The notes: generated by a model from the sequence alone, not told the origin. 64,000 bases of DNA from an uncultured Duncaniella sp. (GCA_910584825.1 CAJUCI010000005.1:1-64000), one strand, 5' to 3'; positions 44,465-54,800 are shown, counted from the first letter of the stretch. Translations and numbers: made by a program.

Positions 44465-45736
44465 ATGTTAACATTACAGCAGATAAAAGAGGACCCCGAG
44501 CGCATCATTGCGCGCCTCGCAGTCAAGGGATTTGACGGCAAACAGGGTGTAAACGATGTCATCGATTTCGATGACGAGCGTAAGAATCTCCAGTATCAGA
44601 GCGACAATCTCGCCGCTCAGCTCAAGAAGAAGGCCGACTCGATAGGCCGTCTCATGAAGGAGGGCAACAAGGCCGAGGCTGACGAGGCCAAGAAGGAGGT
44701 CGCCGAGATGAAGGAGCAGCAGAAGGCTATCGCCGAGCGTCTCGCCACCACCGAGAACGCTATCCGCGACATCCTCCTCGGCATGCCCAACATCCCCTGC
44801 GACATGGTGCCCGAAGGCCGCACAGCCGAGGACAATGTAGTGGAGAAGACCGGCGGCCCGATGCCCGACCTGCCCGCCGACGCTCTCCCCCACTGGGACC
44901 TTGCCAAGAAGTATGACCTCATCAACTTTGACCTCGGTGTCAAGATTACAGGCCCCGGTTTCCCCGTATATATCGGCAAGGGTGCCAAGTTGCAGCGTGC
45001 CCTCATCCAGTTTTTCCTCGACCGTGCCTCCGAGGCCGGCTATCTCGAGGTCCAGCCCCCGTATGTGGTCAACGAGGCTTCGGGCTACGGCACAGGCCAG
45101 CTCCCCGACAAGGAGGGTCAGATGTATTTCGTTAACGAGGACAAGCTCTATCTCATCCCCACAGCCGAGGTGCCTGTCACCAATATCTATCGCGACGTCA
45201 TCATTCCCGCCGACAAGCTCCCCATCAAGAACTGCGCCTACTCGGCATGTTTCCGTCGCGAGGCCGGCAGCTATGGCAAGGACGTGCGCGGTCTCAACCG
45301 TCTGCATCAGTTTGACAAGGTGGAAATCGTGCGCATCGAGAAGCCCGAGAACTCTTATGCCGCCCTTGAGGAGATGAAAGACCACGTTCAGGGTCTGCTC
45401 GAGAGCCTCGGCTTGCCCTGGCACATCCTCCGTCTCTGCGGTGGCGACATGAGCTTCACATCGGCAATCACATTTGATTTCGAGGTCTACTCTGCTGCCC
45501 AGGGCCGCTGGCTCGAGGTGTCGTCGGTATCAAACTTCGAGACATATCAGGCCAACCGACTCAAGTGTCGCTATCGTGGCGAGGACAAGAAGACCCACCT
45601 CTGCCACACGCTCAACGGCTCGGCTCTCGCATTGCCCCGCATCATGGCCGCACTGCTTGAGAACAACCAGACTCCCGAAGGCATAGTAGTGCCCGAGTGC
45701 CTGAGGAAGTACACCGGCTTTGACATCATCAACTAA
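44465..45736 (+). CDS. serS: Serine-tRNA ligase
   Basis: 423 aa. N-terminal coiled-coil tRNA-binding arm (about 30-105, KKADSIGRLMKEGNKAEADE), class II catalytic core with motif 2 in YSACFRREAGSYGKDVRGL (near 259-277) and motif 3 in NGSALALPRIMAALLENNQ near 390. Serine-binding TAEVPVTN near residue 237. A hairpin (45755-45794) separates it from rbfA. Confidence 0.98.
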   Translation: MLTLQQIKEDPERIIARLAVKGFDGKQGVNDVIDFDDERKNLQYQSDNLAAQLKKKADSIGRLMKEGNKAEADEAKKEVAEMKEQQKAIAERLATTENAIRDILLGMPNIPCDMVPEGRTAEDNVVEKTGGPMPDLPADALPHWDLAKKYDLINFDLGVKITGPGFPVYIGKGAKLQRALIQFFLDRASEAGYLEVQPPYVVNEASGYGTGQLPDKEGQMYFVNEDKLYLIPTAEVPVTNIYRDVIIPADKLPIKNCAYSACFRREAGSYGKDVRGLNRLHQFDKVEIVRIEKPENSYAALEEMKDHVQGLLESLGLPWHILRLCGGDMSFTSAITFDFEVYSAAQGRWLEVSSVSNFETYQANRLKCRYRGEDKKTHLCHTLNGSALALPRIMAALLENNQTPEGIVVPECLRKYTGFDIIN

Positions 45737-45754
45737 ACATCTTAAAGGATTGTT

Positions 45755-45794
45755 TTAAGTAAGTGAATCCCAATCCCGGGGTTCACTTACTTAA
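45755..45794 (+). terminator. Hairpin between serS and rbfA (terminator or processing site)
   Basis: A perfect stem TTAAGTAAGTGAA (45755-45767) with 45782-45794, extended by CCC/GGG, followed by ATATAATATGG rather than a T-run. It is seven bases from the rbfA ATG, so it could terminate serS transcripts or hide the rbfA start. Confidence 0.55.
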
Positions 45795-45801
45795 ATATAA
45801 T

Positions 45802-46137
45802 ATGGAAACAACACGACAAGCCAAGATTGCCCGGCTCCTTCAGAAGGAGTTGAGCGAAATATTCCGTCAGCAGACGGCCAAGACCCACGGCACACTGGTG
45901 TCAGTCAGTGCAGTGCGCGTGTCGCCCGACCTCAGCATAGCCAAGGTCTATCTCTCGATATTCCCCGCCGAGAAGTCGCAGGAACTGCTCGAGAGCATAA
46001 AGACAAGTGCCAAGACCATACGCTATGAGCTGGCTCAGAAGGTGCGCTTCCAGTTGAGGAAATGCCCCGAGCTGAGTTTCTATATCGACGACTCGCTTGA
46101 CTATATCGAGAATATAGACAAGCTGCTCGGCAAGTAA
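45802..46137 (+). CDS. rbfA: Ribosome-binding factor A
   Basis: 111 aa. KH-fold protein required for 16S rRNA 5' end maturation. METTRQAKIARLLQKELSEI at the start, then VSVSAVRVSPDLSIAKVYLS and RKCPELSFYIDDSLDYI. ATG 45802 was chosen because the upstream in-frame ATG (45763) lies inside the hairpin loop and adds residues foreign to the family. The LolE-type permease gene follows 37 nt later. Confidence 0.94.
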   Translation: METTRQAKIARLLQKELSEIFRQQTAKTHGTLVSVSAVRVSPDLSIAKVYLSIFPAEKSQELLESIKTSAKTIRYELAQKVRFQLRKCPELSFYIDDSLDYIENIDKLLGK

Positions 46138-46174
46138 TGCCCGAAGGCACATCCTACGCACAATCTGATAGCCA

Positions 46175-47386
46175 ATGTTTGCACTGCGCGTCGCGCTGCG
46201 ATATCTTCTTGCAAAGAAAAGTCATGCCGCTGTCAATGTCATCTCCATGATATCGACGGCCGGCATTGCTGTTGCCGCATTGGCGATGGTGTGTGTGCTG
46301 TCAGTGTTCAACGGCTTCACCGACCTTGCCTCGGAACGCCTCTCGGCCATCGGCCCTGAGATTAAGGTGACCAGGCCTTACGGTGAAGTTTTCTCGGGGG
46401 CTGACTCGCTGGAGTCGGTCATAGAGAGGGTAGACGGAGTCAAGGCCGTAAAGCGTGTCATCGAGCAGCGTGCCCTTGCCGTGAGCGACGGCGACCAGAT
46501 GCCGGTGCGTGTGCGCGGCATAGAGTCTGACTACTCCGAAGTGTCTTCGTTGGGCGAGCTTGTCATTGACGGCCATATGAATGAATATCCCGGCATGCCT
46601 TACGCGCTGATAAGTGTGGGCGTGGCGGTCAATACGGGGGCGCGTCCGTCCTATGAGAAGCCGTTTCTGCTCATGGCCCCCCGCCGGTTGGGGCGATTCA
46701 ATCCGGCCTTCCCGATGGCGGCGTTCAAGACCGATACACTTAGCGTCAGCGGAGTGTTTCAGAGCAATCAGGGGGAGTATGACGAAGACCTTGTGTTCGT
46801 GCCGTTGGAGCGTGCTCTTGACCTGTTTGACTACGACACCGAGGCCTCCTCGCTCGATGTGAGTGTGGAGCCTGACTATGACATTGCCGAAGTGGCCGAG
46901 GCGATACAGCGCACTCTCGGCGACGGTTTTGTCGTGGCTGACAGCCTGAAGCAGCAGGAGGCATCGTTCCGAATGATTAAAATAGAGAAGTGGATAACAT
47001 TTCTCATGCTGCTGTTTGTGCTTGTAATGGCGTCGTTCAACATCCTCTCGACCATGTCGATGCTGATAATCGAGAAGGAGGAGAATATGCGCATACTCAC
47101 GGCTATGGGTGCGTCAGGCTCGATGCTCAGGCGCATTTTCCTGTATGAGGGTATGCTGATAGCCCTGCTTGGCGGTGCGATAGGCATAACGGTGGGGCTG
47201 ATACTGTGTCTGCTGCAGCAGCATTTCGGCATAATAACGCTTGGTGGCGACCCCTCGCAGATGTCCATCAGCTATTATCCTTGCCGCCCCGAACTGACCG
47301 ACCTGCTTGTAACGGCAGGGGTGGTTATTGTAATCGGCTTCATATCGGGCTACCTGTCGTCACGCTCGATAAACGTCAAGCGGTAG
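46175..47386 (+). CDS. LolC/E-type ABC transporter permease (FtsX family)
   Basis: 403 aa. Four membrane segments: about 20-45 (ISTAGIAVAALAMVCVLSVF), about 270-292 (WITFLMLLFVLVMASFNILS), about 320-345 (LLGGAIGITVGLILCLLQQ), about 370-393 (DLLVTAGVVIVIGFISGYLS). A large periplasmic domain lies between the first and second. By family it releases outer-membrane lipoproteins from the inner membrane; the ATPase partner is not in the window. It follows rbfA, a usual Bacteroidota order. Confidence 0.88.
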   Translation: MFALRVALRYLLAKKSHAAVNVISMISTAGIAVAALAMVCVLSVFNGFTDLASERLSAIGPEIKVTRPYGEVFSGADSLESVIERVDGVKAVKRVIEQRALAVSDGDQMPVRVRGIESDYSEVSSLGELVIDGHMNEYPGMPYALISVGVAVNTGARPSYEKPFLLMAPRRLGRFNPAFPMAAFKTDTLSVSGVFQSNQGEYDEDLVFVPLERALDLFDYDTEASSLDVSVEPDYDIAEVAEAIQRTLGDGFVVADSLKQQEASFRMIKIEKWITFLMLLFVLVMASFNILSTMSMLIIEKEENMRILTAMGASGSMLRRIFLYEGMLIALLGGAIGITVGLILCLLQQHFGIITLGGDPSQMSISYYPCRPELTDLLVTAGVVIVIGFISGYLSSRSINVKR

Positions 47387-47483
47387 CCTTTTCCCTACCG
47401 GCCTTGTTTTTTACCTGATTTTTTATTAACTTAGCGGAAAATAACCGTATCCGCATTAATTCCAAACAATTATATCATCTATT

Positions 47484-48563
47484 ATGACGTCTCATCGTTA
47501 CTGTGTGATAATGTGTGGCGGAGTAGGCAGCCGTTTTTGGCCTTACTCACGTGAAGACCGACCTAAACAGTTTATTGACTTTCTCGGCACCGGACGCTCG
47601 CTGCTCCAGATGTCTTATGACCGTATTCTCCCCATCGTGCCGAAAGAAAATATTGTCATCGTTACCAACGAGAAATACGCACCCCTTATACGCGAACAGC
47701 TCCCCGACCTGTTGCCCCATAACATACTCCTGGAGCCGGCCCGCCGCAACACCGCACCGTGCATCGCATGGGCGGCATACCATATACACGCCCTTGACCC
47801 CGAGGCCTCGATGATTGTGGCCCCGAGCGACCATCTCATCACCGGCGAGACCACGTTCTGCGATTGCGTCACACGCGGATTTGAGTTTGTCGAGGCCAAT
47901 GACGCCCTCCTCACGCTCGGCATCAAGCCCGTGCGCCCTGAGACAGGCTACGGCTACATACAGGTGGGTGCCGAGGTGACTCCCGGCATCAACAAGGTAA
48001 AGACCTTCACCGAGAAGCCCAACCTCGACCTGGCCAAGGTGTTTGTCGAGTCGGGCGAATTCTTCTGGAACGCCGGAATATTCCTTTGGCGCGCTTCGAC
48101 TATAATCGAGGCTCTGCGCAAATATGATACCGACCTCACCGACCTCTTTGACAAGGGTGTGGCCGACTTCGGCACGCCTGCCGAGACCGATTTCATCAAG
48201 GCTAATTTCGAGGCATGTCCCGCCAATTCAATCGACTATGCCGTGATGGAGAAGGCCGACAATGTGTATGTCGAGTGCGCGCTTTTCGCATGGAATGACC
48301 TCGGCACATGGAGCGCGCTCTATGACAATTCGCCGGCCGACGAGAACCGCAACGTGTCGCAGGGTGCGGGCGTCGTGGCCTATGAGTCGGAGGGCAATAT
48401 CTTCGTGACCCCGGCCGGCAAGCTCGTTGTGGCCGACGGTCTGAAAGACTATATCGTGGCCGATGCCGGCGATGTGCTGCTCATATGCCCCAAGTCGCGC
48501 GAACAGCATATCAAGCAGATGGTCAACGACGTGCGCATGCGCTACGACGAAAAATACCTCTAA
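47484..48563 (+). CDS. manC: Mannose-1-phosphate guanylyltransferase
   Basis: 359 aa, single-domain form without the isomerase domain. It makes GDP-mannose. Motifs: VIMCGGVGSRFWPYSREDRP (residues about 8-27), PKQF, LLEPARRNTAPCIAWA, VAPSDHLI, TFTEKPNLDLA and FFWNAGIFLW. It would feed GDP-mannose/GDP-fucose glycans. The relA gene follows 49 nt after. Confidence 0.94.
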   Translation: MTSHRYCVIMCGGVGSRFWPYSREDRPKQFIDFLGTGRSLLQMSYDRILPIVPKENIVIVTNEKYAPLIREQLPDLLPHNILLEPARRNTAPCIAWAAYHIHALDPEASMIVAPSDHLITGETTFCDCVTRGFEFVEANDALLTLGIKPVRPETGYGYIQVGAEVTPGINKVKTFTEKPNLDLAKVFVESGEFFWNAGIFLWRASTIIEALRKYDTDLTDLFDKGVADFGTPAETDFIKANFEACPANSIDYAVMEKADNVYVECALFAWNDLGTWSALYDNSPADENRNVSQGAGVVAYESEGNIFVTPAGKLVVADGLKDYIVADAGDVLLICPKSREQHIKQMVNDVRMRYDEKYL

Positions 48564-48612
48564 AACACACACTCTCTCTTAATACACACATCTCTCTGCC
48601 TGAATATTTGCC

Positions 48613-50874
48613 ATGAAAGCCTATAATCTCACTCCCGAGCAGGAGTCAAAGCTCATTGACGATGAGTTTGCCGACCTTCTTGCCGGTTATCTTGCGAGCA
48701 ACCATCGCAAGAAGGTCGATATAATCGAGCGCGCGTTCAAGTTTGCGCGTGCGGCTCATTACGGGGTGAGGAGGCGTTCAGGCGAACCGTACATACTGCA
48801 TCCTATAGCCGTGGCCAAAATCGCATCGCGCGAGATTGGCCTCGGCTCCACTTCGATATGCGCTGCCCTGCTGCACGATGTCGTGGAGGACACCGAGTAC
48901 ACCGTCGAGGACATCGAGCGGCAGTTCGGCAAGAAGATTGCCGAGATTGTGGCCGGACTCACCAAGATTTCGGGCGGCATATTCGGCGACCGCGCATCGG
49001 CCCAGGCCGAGAACTTCCGCAAGCTCCTGCTCACGATGAGCCAGGACATACGCGTGGTGCTCATCAAGATGGCCGACCGTCTGCACAACATGCGCACGCT
49101 CGGCTCGATGGCCCCCAACAAGCAGTATAAGATTGCGGGCGAGACACTCTATATCTATGCCCCGCTGGCCCATCGTCTCGGCCTCTTCGGCATCAAGACC
49201 GAGCTTGAGGACCTCAGTTTCAAGTATGAGCACCCCGAGGAGTATGCACGCATAGCCTCGCTGCTCAAGGGGAGCGAGGAGAAACGCGAGATGGTCTATA
49301 ACAACTTTGCCACCCCCATACATCAGCGTCTTGCCGCGATGGGGCTTACGTATGAGGCCAAGGCGCGCGTTAAGTCGGTCTATTCGATATGGCGCAAGAT
49401 GGAGACCAAGCGTATTCCGTTTGACGAGGTGTATGACCTCTATGCCATGCGCATAATCTTTGACCCGCCCCAGGGGGTGGGGGAGAAGGAGATGTGCTAT
49501 CGCATATATGCCGCGCTGACCGACCTCTATACCCCTCACCCCGAGCGCATACGCGACTGGGTGACCGTGCCCAAGGCCAACGGCTATCAGGCTCTGCACG
49601 TTACGCTTATGGGGCCTGACGGCAACTGGATAGAGGTGCAGATACGCTCGCGCCGCATGGACGAGATAGCCGAGAAGGGATTTGCCGCCCACTGGAAATA
49701 TAAGATAGGCGGGGGTGAGGCCGAGGAGGAGAGCGAGCTGACCGTATGGCTCCGCACCATTAAGGATATTCTCGATGACCCTAATCCCAATGCCATAGAT
49801 TTCCTCGACACGCTCAAGCTCAATCTGTTTTCGAGCGAGATTGTGGTGTTCACCCCCAAGGGTGAGCTGCTCACGCTCCCGGCGGGTGCAACCGTGCTTG
49901 ACGTGGCCTACACGCTCCACTCCGAAATCGGCAACCATTGCATAGCCGGAAAGGTGAACCACAAACTTGTGCCGCTGTCGCAGAAACTCAATTCGGGCGA
50001 CCAGGTGGAGGTGCTGACCTCGCAGTCGCAGTCGCCCAAGGCTGAATGGATGTCGTTTCTATCCACGGCCAAGGCCAAGACCCGCCTGCGCAAGGAGCTG
50101 CGCCGCGAGCAGCAGCCCCACATCGAGGAGGGTAAGAAGATATTCGATAAGTTTCTTGAGGATAACAACATCACGCTCAATAATGATGTCATCACCAAGA
50201 TACTCGGATGTTATCAGGTGAACTCGCGCGAGGAGCTGTTTCTGAAGCTCGGAACGGGTGAGGCTTCGATTGACGATTATCTGAATGTCAATACTTCGAG
50301 CCGAGCCAAATCGCTCGTCAGCCGTTTGTTCAAACTCGGTTTTGTCGGCAAGGTCAAGAATGTGCGCAAGAGGAAGACCGCTGACGAGAAGACGGTCAAT
50401 ATATCCACTCCGGCTGAAATCAACACCAAGGAGGTGTATGTGCTGCGTGATGACGGCACCGAGCGTAATTTCACGCTTGCCGACTGTTGCCGTCCGATTC
50501 CGGGCGATGATGTGATGGGATTTCTCAATTATGACGGCCAGGTGGAGATTCACGCCCTGACATGTCCGCATGCCCAGAAGCTCAAGGCGAGCCACGGCGA
50601 CCGTCTGCTGGCCGTCAAGTGGGATAGGGTTGACCGCGACTTCATCGCCAATATCCGTATCGAGGGCATTGACCGCCACGGCATACTGCAGGAACTTACC
50701 GGCATGATATCGAGCGCGTTGGAGATAGATATACGTCGCCTGAATATTGAGGCGAAGGGCGAGGTGTTCACTTGCGACCTCGATGTACGTGTCACCAATA
50801 CCCGTCAGGTCGACGCCCTATGCTCTAAGGTCATTAAAATCAACGGTGTCCGCCGTGCCGACCGCGTTAAATAA
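48613..50874 (+). CDS. relA: Bifunctional (p)ppGpp synthetase/hydrolase
   Basis: 753 aa. The hydrolase HD domain is intact (ALLHDVVEDTEYTVEDIE near 80-97, MADRLHNMRTL near 155); the synthetase domain has YSIWRKMETKRIPFDEVYDL and PKANGYQALHVTLMGPDG near 325-345; a TGS domain (VFTPKGELLTLPAGATVLDV) near 415; a zinc-finger/CRI-like region (ADCCRPIPGDDVMGF) near 625; ACT at the C-terminus (IRIEGIDRHGILQELTGMIS). Called RelA/SpoT bifunctional; both activities are expected. Confidence 0.96.
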   Translation: MKAYNLTPEQESKLIDDEFADLLAGYLASNHRKKVDIIERAFKFARAAHYGVRRRSGEPYILHPIAVAKIASREIGLGSTSICAALLHDVVEDTEYTVEDIERQFGKKIAEIVAGLTKISGGIFGDRASAQAENFRKLLLTMSQDIRVVLIKMADRLHNMRTLGSMAPNKQYKIAGETLYIYAPLAHRLGLFGIKTELEDLSFKYEHPEEYARIASLLKGSEEKREMVYNNFATPIHQRLAAMGLTYEAKARVKSVYSIWRKMETKRIPFDEVYDLYAMRIIFDPPQGVGEKEMCYRIYAALTDLYTPHPERIRDWVTVPKANGYQALHVTLMGPDGNWIEVQIRSRRMDEIAEKGFAAHWKYKIGGGEAEEESELTVWLRTIKDILDDPNPNAIDFLDTLKLNLFSSEIVVFTPKGELLTLPAGATVLDVAYTLHSEIGNHCIAGKVNHKLVPLSQKLNSGDQVEVLTSQSQSPKAEWMSFLSTAKAKTRLRKELRREQQPHIEEGKKIFDKFLEDNNITLNNDVITKILGCYQVNSREELFLKLGTGEASIDDYLNVNTSSRAKSLVSRLFKLGFVGKVKNVRKRKTADEKTVNISTPAEINTKEVYVLRDDGTERNFTLADCCRPIPGDDVMGFLNYDGQVEIHALTCPHAQKLKASHGDRLLAVKWDRVDRDFIANIRIEGIDRHGILQELTGMISSALEIDIRRLNIEAKGEVFTCDLDVRVTNTRQVDALCSKVIKINGVRRADRVK

Positions 50875-50907
50875 CTGCCCGGGCAGGAGCTACGGTGTTG
50901 CAGAACT

Positions 50908-51053
50908 GTAGGAGCGACGGCTTTAGCCGTCGATATGACACGACAAAACTAACTTATAATTAACCTATTATGTTTCTTATGTACGCTTTTGTCCTTTTGT
51001 ATCCCCTTTTCTGATACGTAGCCACATATCGACGGCTGAAGCCGTCGCTCCTA
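50908..51053. repeat. REP-like pair plus dispersed repeat unit
   Basis: Copy 50908-50938 (GTAGGAGC, palindrome, ATATGA) and inverted copy 51012-51053 (TGATACGTAG, CATATC, palindrome GACGGCTGAAGCCGTC, GCTCCTA). Between them 50976-51006 is the unit with core CTTTTGTCCTTTTGTATCCC found as an inverted pair at 25203-25323. This fused arrangement also occurs at 1447-1503. Confidence 0.82.
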
Positions 51054-51055
51054 TA

Positions 51056-51104
51056 AAAATGAATCCGACTGTTGCCATGTAGTGGTAGCGGTCGGATTCG
51101 TTTT
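51056..51104. terminator. Bidirectional terminator between relA and the lipoprotein gene
   Basis: The stem GAATCCGAC (51061-51069) with 51091-51099 is flanked by AAAAAT on the left and GTTTT on the right, so it can end transcripts from both sides. Confidence 0.68.
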
Positions 51105-51168
51105 GAAAGGTGATGCGACGAGGTCACAGCACCCTACACCAAAAGATTTATACAATACAGTTTCAGCC

Positions 51169-51702
51169 TTACTTGCTGAAAACGTCTTTGACTTTGTCAG
51201 CCCCTGACTGCACAGCGTCAGAAGTCTTCTTGGCCACTTCCCGGGCCTTGTCCTTGGTGGCGTCAGCCACCTCTTTTGCCTTGTCTTTAGTAGCGTCAGC
51301 CACGTCAGAAGCCTTATCCTTTGTAGCCTCCACGGCACCCTTCACGGCCTCGCCGGTCTTCACGGCGGCTGTGTCAACTGCATTCTTGGCGGTGGTGAGT
51401 GCGCTGTCGGCATCCTGCTTGAGCGAGGTGAATATATCGGCAGCCGAAGGGTCTTTGGCCTGTACAGCCGGGGTCACTTCGTCGAGATATGCCTTGGCGG
51501 CTGAATCGTCACCGTCCTTAACGAGTTTGTCGGCATAATCCTTGGCCTGCTGCACATAGATTTTCAGACTGTCGGGGTCGGTGCAGTTTTCGATTTTAGC
51601 CTTGATGGACGCACCTTCGTCCTCAGCCTTTTTGTCAGATGTACCGCATGAAGTGGCAGCGAGAGCTGCAAGCACGGCGACTGAAAGAATCAACTTTTTC
51701 AT
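51169..51702 (-). CDS. Lipoprotein with LEA/apolipoprotein-like helical repeats
   Basis: 177 aa. Start 51702 (MKKLILSVAVLAALAATSCG) gives a lipoprotein signal with lipobox ATSC; an in-frame ATG 15 codons upstream is less likely. Residues about 100-170 are 11-residue amphipathic repeats (TKDKASDVADA, TKDKAKEVADA, TKDKAREVAKK), resembling LEA/apolipoprotein-type helices, which can bind membranes or protect proteins on drying. The specific function is unknown. Confidence 0.82.
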   Translation of the reverse strand: MKKLILSVAVLAALAATSCGTSDKKAEDEGASIKAKIENCTDPDSLKIYVQQAKDYADKLVKDGDDSAAKAYLDEVTPAVQAKDPSAADIFTSLKQDADSALTTAKNAVDTAAVKTGEAVKGAVEATKDKASDVADATKDKAKEVADATKDKAREVAKKTSDAVQSGADKVKDVFSK

Positions 51703-51723
51703 AAATAATTGAAATGTTATGTT

Positions 51724-51759
51724 AGGAGTGGACGGCTCAATGTTCACCGCCCACTCCTT
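51724..51759 (-). terminator. Hairpin after the second PorU gene
   Basis: The stem GGAGTGG-ACGG with CCG-CCCACTCC (51724-51759). It lacks a good T-run on the minus strand, so it may be a weak terminator or sit in the leader of the following lipoprotein gene. Confidence 0.45.
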
Positions 51760-51863
51760 TATAAAAACTTAAATTATGAAAAAGTTCACAAAAAGCATGT
51801 TTTATAACATATTTGTCACTCCTATCCCATCTCTGCACGATTTATGACACATCGTCATTCACT

Positions 51864-54800
51864 TTAGTGCGGGGCCACGGCGATGCGCTTGGCTACGGAT
51901 GACGATGTGGCCGGTGCAGTGGATGTGGCCTCGGATGTGACAGTAGCGCGGTAGATGTAGATGCCGCGGCCCACGGGCTGGCCCGAGGTGTTGGTGAGGT
52001 TCCAGTTGACGGGCGAGGTCAGGTACATGTCGGCGCGTCCGCGGGTCTTTTCGGTCCACACGAGGCGTCCCGAGAGGTCATATATGTCAATCTGCACGTT
52101 GAGCATCGATTCGGGACGGTTGTGGGCTATGTAGAAATTGGCCTCGATTGATGCCGGATTGGCGTCGGTGTAGACATCGAATATCTTCGGTGCCTGTGAC
52201 GGGTCGACGGTGAAGTCGATGGATGCCGTAGCCGAGTTACCTCCGATGTCCCAAATCTTAAGTGTAGCGGTGTGATTGCCGGCCTCGAGTTCGGGGAGCT
52301 GATAGGCGATGTCACCGGCGGGTGAGCCGTCGCTGTCAGGCACGAACGATGACGAGAGGTCGCTGAAATTGAGTGTATCGTCGATGCGGAGTGACATCTG
52401 ATGACCTATGCCGGCAAGCGACATGTTGAGCCCCATATCATCGCTGACGCGAGCGAGCAGCATCGGGGCGACATTGACAGCATCGCCGTTGATGAAACTT
52501 TCGTGGTTGAGATACATGCTCTCGATTACAGGTGCCTTGTCATCGACAATGGCATTTTCGTCATAACCGTAGACGTAGAAATCCCTGTTGGCTCCGGCGG
52601 CTGAGACCTTTGCATCGTCAGTCTGCGCGAACATCGACAGCGTGGCTGCGCGGAAGTTGTCGGCAATCTCCGAGGGGAGCACCAGCGAGCATTCCCACTT
52701 GCCGCCCACCACTTTGGCACGGCCCGTATAGAGCTGTTCGCCCTGCTCGTCATAGACATATGGTCCGGCAAGCTCATTGTCGCGCCCCTGAGTCGTGAAA
52801 CTGCGCTCTGCATCGTAGAGGGTGAGGTCGATGTAACCGTTGAAGTCATTGAGGGGTCGACCGTCGGAGGTGAGCACCGAGCCTTTCAGTACGGTGTTGC
52901 CGAGGGCTGACATCACTATCGGGTCACTGACACCGTCGTCAGGCACTACGGCCCGGCCGTTGATACTGTCGAGTCGGGCGGTGCTTTCGGGTATGGCAAG
53001 ACGCATGGCCGGGTCGCCGAGCAGCACGTAGCGGAGCTTGTTGGCGTCGGAGCCTATGCGGTTTTTGGCACGACGCAACACCTCGCCGATAGGACGGATG
53101 CGGCCGTTGCTGTCGGTCGAGAAAAGTTCATCGCCGAGTCCGGCAGTGAGTATGCCGTTGCGGGAGATATATACTGGGCGTGTGGCCGATATGCCGCCGA
53201 TGATGCCGCCGGCGTCGGATAGGGCGAGCATCTCCAGGCCGGAATACTCGTCACCGTCCCAGTGGACAAACGAGCATGTTGCTCCGTAGTAGAACGGTGC
53301 GCGGCGCAGATACAGATTGTTGAGGTCGCTGAGTCCGAGCAGACCCTCGCCACCCATCGAGGTGATGGATGAGTGGCCTACGTAGTTCCACCACACGGTG
53401 CCGTCATTGAGCAGGTTCATGAACTTGTCACGCGACACCTTTACCACACCGCCTATCTTGTCGTAGGTATCGACATACACCTTTTGGTATGTCATGTCGC
53501 GGCCTCGCGAGAATGAGCGGAACTTGCGCTCCATATCCTCGGTCTGCTCCATGTGCACATTGTCATTACCGTCATCGGCCACGAGCATTATGCGGTTGCG
53601 CCACTGTCCGGCCTGGGGAGCTGTGCAGTAGCTCACGAGACGGTCAACGAACACTTTGGCCTCGTCGGCTGTGTGGGCCGGGATGCGGCCTACGGCTATC
53701 TTCATCTCGTCGGCGGCCATATTGGTGCCCGAGTTGTCGGCAAGAAGGCCGAGGAAATCATCGGTGCTGAATGATGAGTTTTCGTTTGACCCGTTGTCGG
53801 TCTGCCATATGGGCACGGTGGCCTGGGTGCTACGTTGCCACAGCGGGGTTATGCGGCGGTGGTCATAGTTGGCACTGCCGAGCAGTAGCACGTATTGCAG
53901 ACGATGGCCCGAAGCGTCGGTGCCTCGGTCATGGAACAGTTTGAGCATGCGTCGCATGCCGTTGATGTCGGGCGTGCCGCTGCTGAATTCGTTATATATC
54001 TGCTCGGGGGTGAGGGTGAGCACGCGCAATGAGTCGACGGTCTCGCTGTGCAGACGGGCTATGCGCTCGGCCTGTTGGCGGAGTGTGGGATAGGTGATAA
54101 TCACCATGTCGGGCGTCGGCTCGGCATGGATGTCCTGTGCCTTGACCACACCGGCCACTTTGGGTGTGAGGAATGTGGCGTTTTCGTTCCAGGCGGCATA
54201 GATGCACCGTCCGTAATATTCGTTAGTCCACGCCATGCCTGACTCGGCAGGGGTGAGACGCATTCTGATTATGTTTAGCGGGTCGGTCACGTCCCATACG
54301 CGGGTATTCTCACCGGCTCCGCCGAGGCTGACCGATGTAGCCCCGGAGTGAAACTCAAGCCGGTTATTGGCCGGGAGAGCTATGCTGCGGGTGTAGTTGA
54401 CGGTGAGACGGTCGAGGTGGGAGAGCGACACGGTGCCGATGTTGGAGGCCGTGATGCCTATGCTCACCTGCTGGTCGGAGGGGGTGAAATCCTCATACAT
54501 TACCGCCGTCTCGCCCCAGTCCTGAGTGCCGGGCACACGGTCGGCGGTTGACGCGCCGGATGTTTTGCCGTCAATCGAGAATGTCAGCTGGACTCCTCCG
54601 CTCGATTTTGCGAAAAATTCGCATCGCATTTTGGCTGTACTTCCTGACTCTATGCCCGGGAGGCTGAAGGTGAATTTGCGTGTGGGGGTGAATCGGAAGT
54701 CCTCGCCCACAATCAGATGTCCGCTCTGAGCCGGGCTTAGTGACTCGCTCTCATGCTGGACAGTCTCGGTGAATGTCGTAAAGGGGAAGCCGGTCGGGGC

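Noticed and set aside
48778..49962. 394-codon minus-strand frame within relA
   Set aside because: Antisense shadow of a well-identified gene; no signal, motif or start context.
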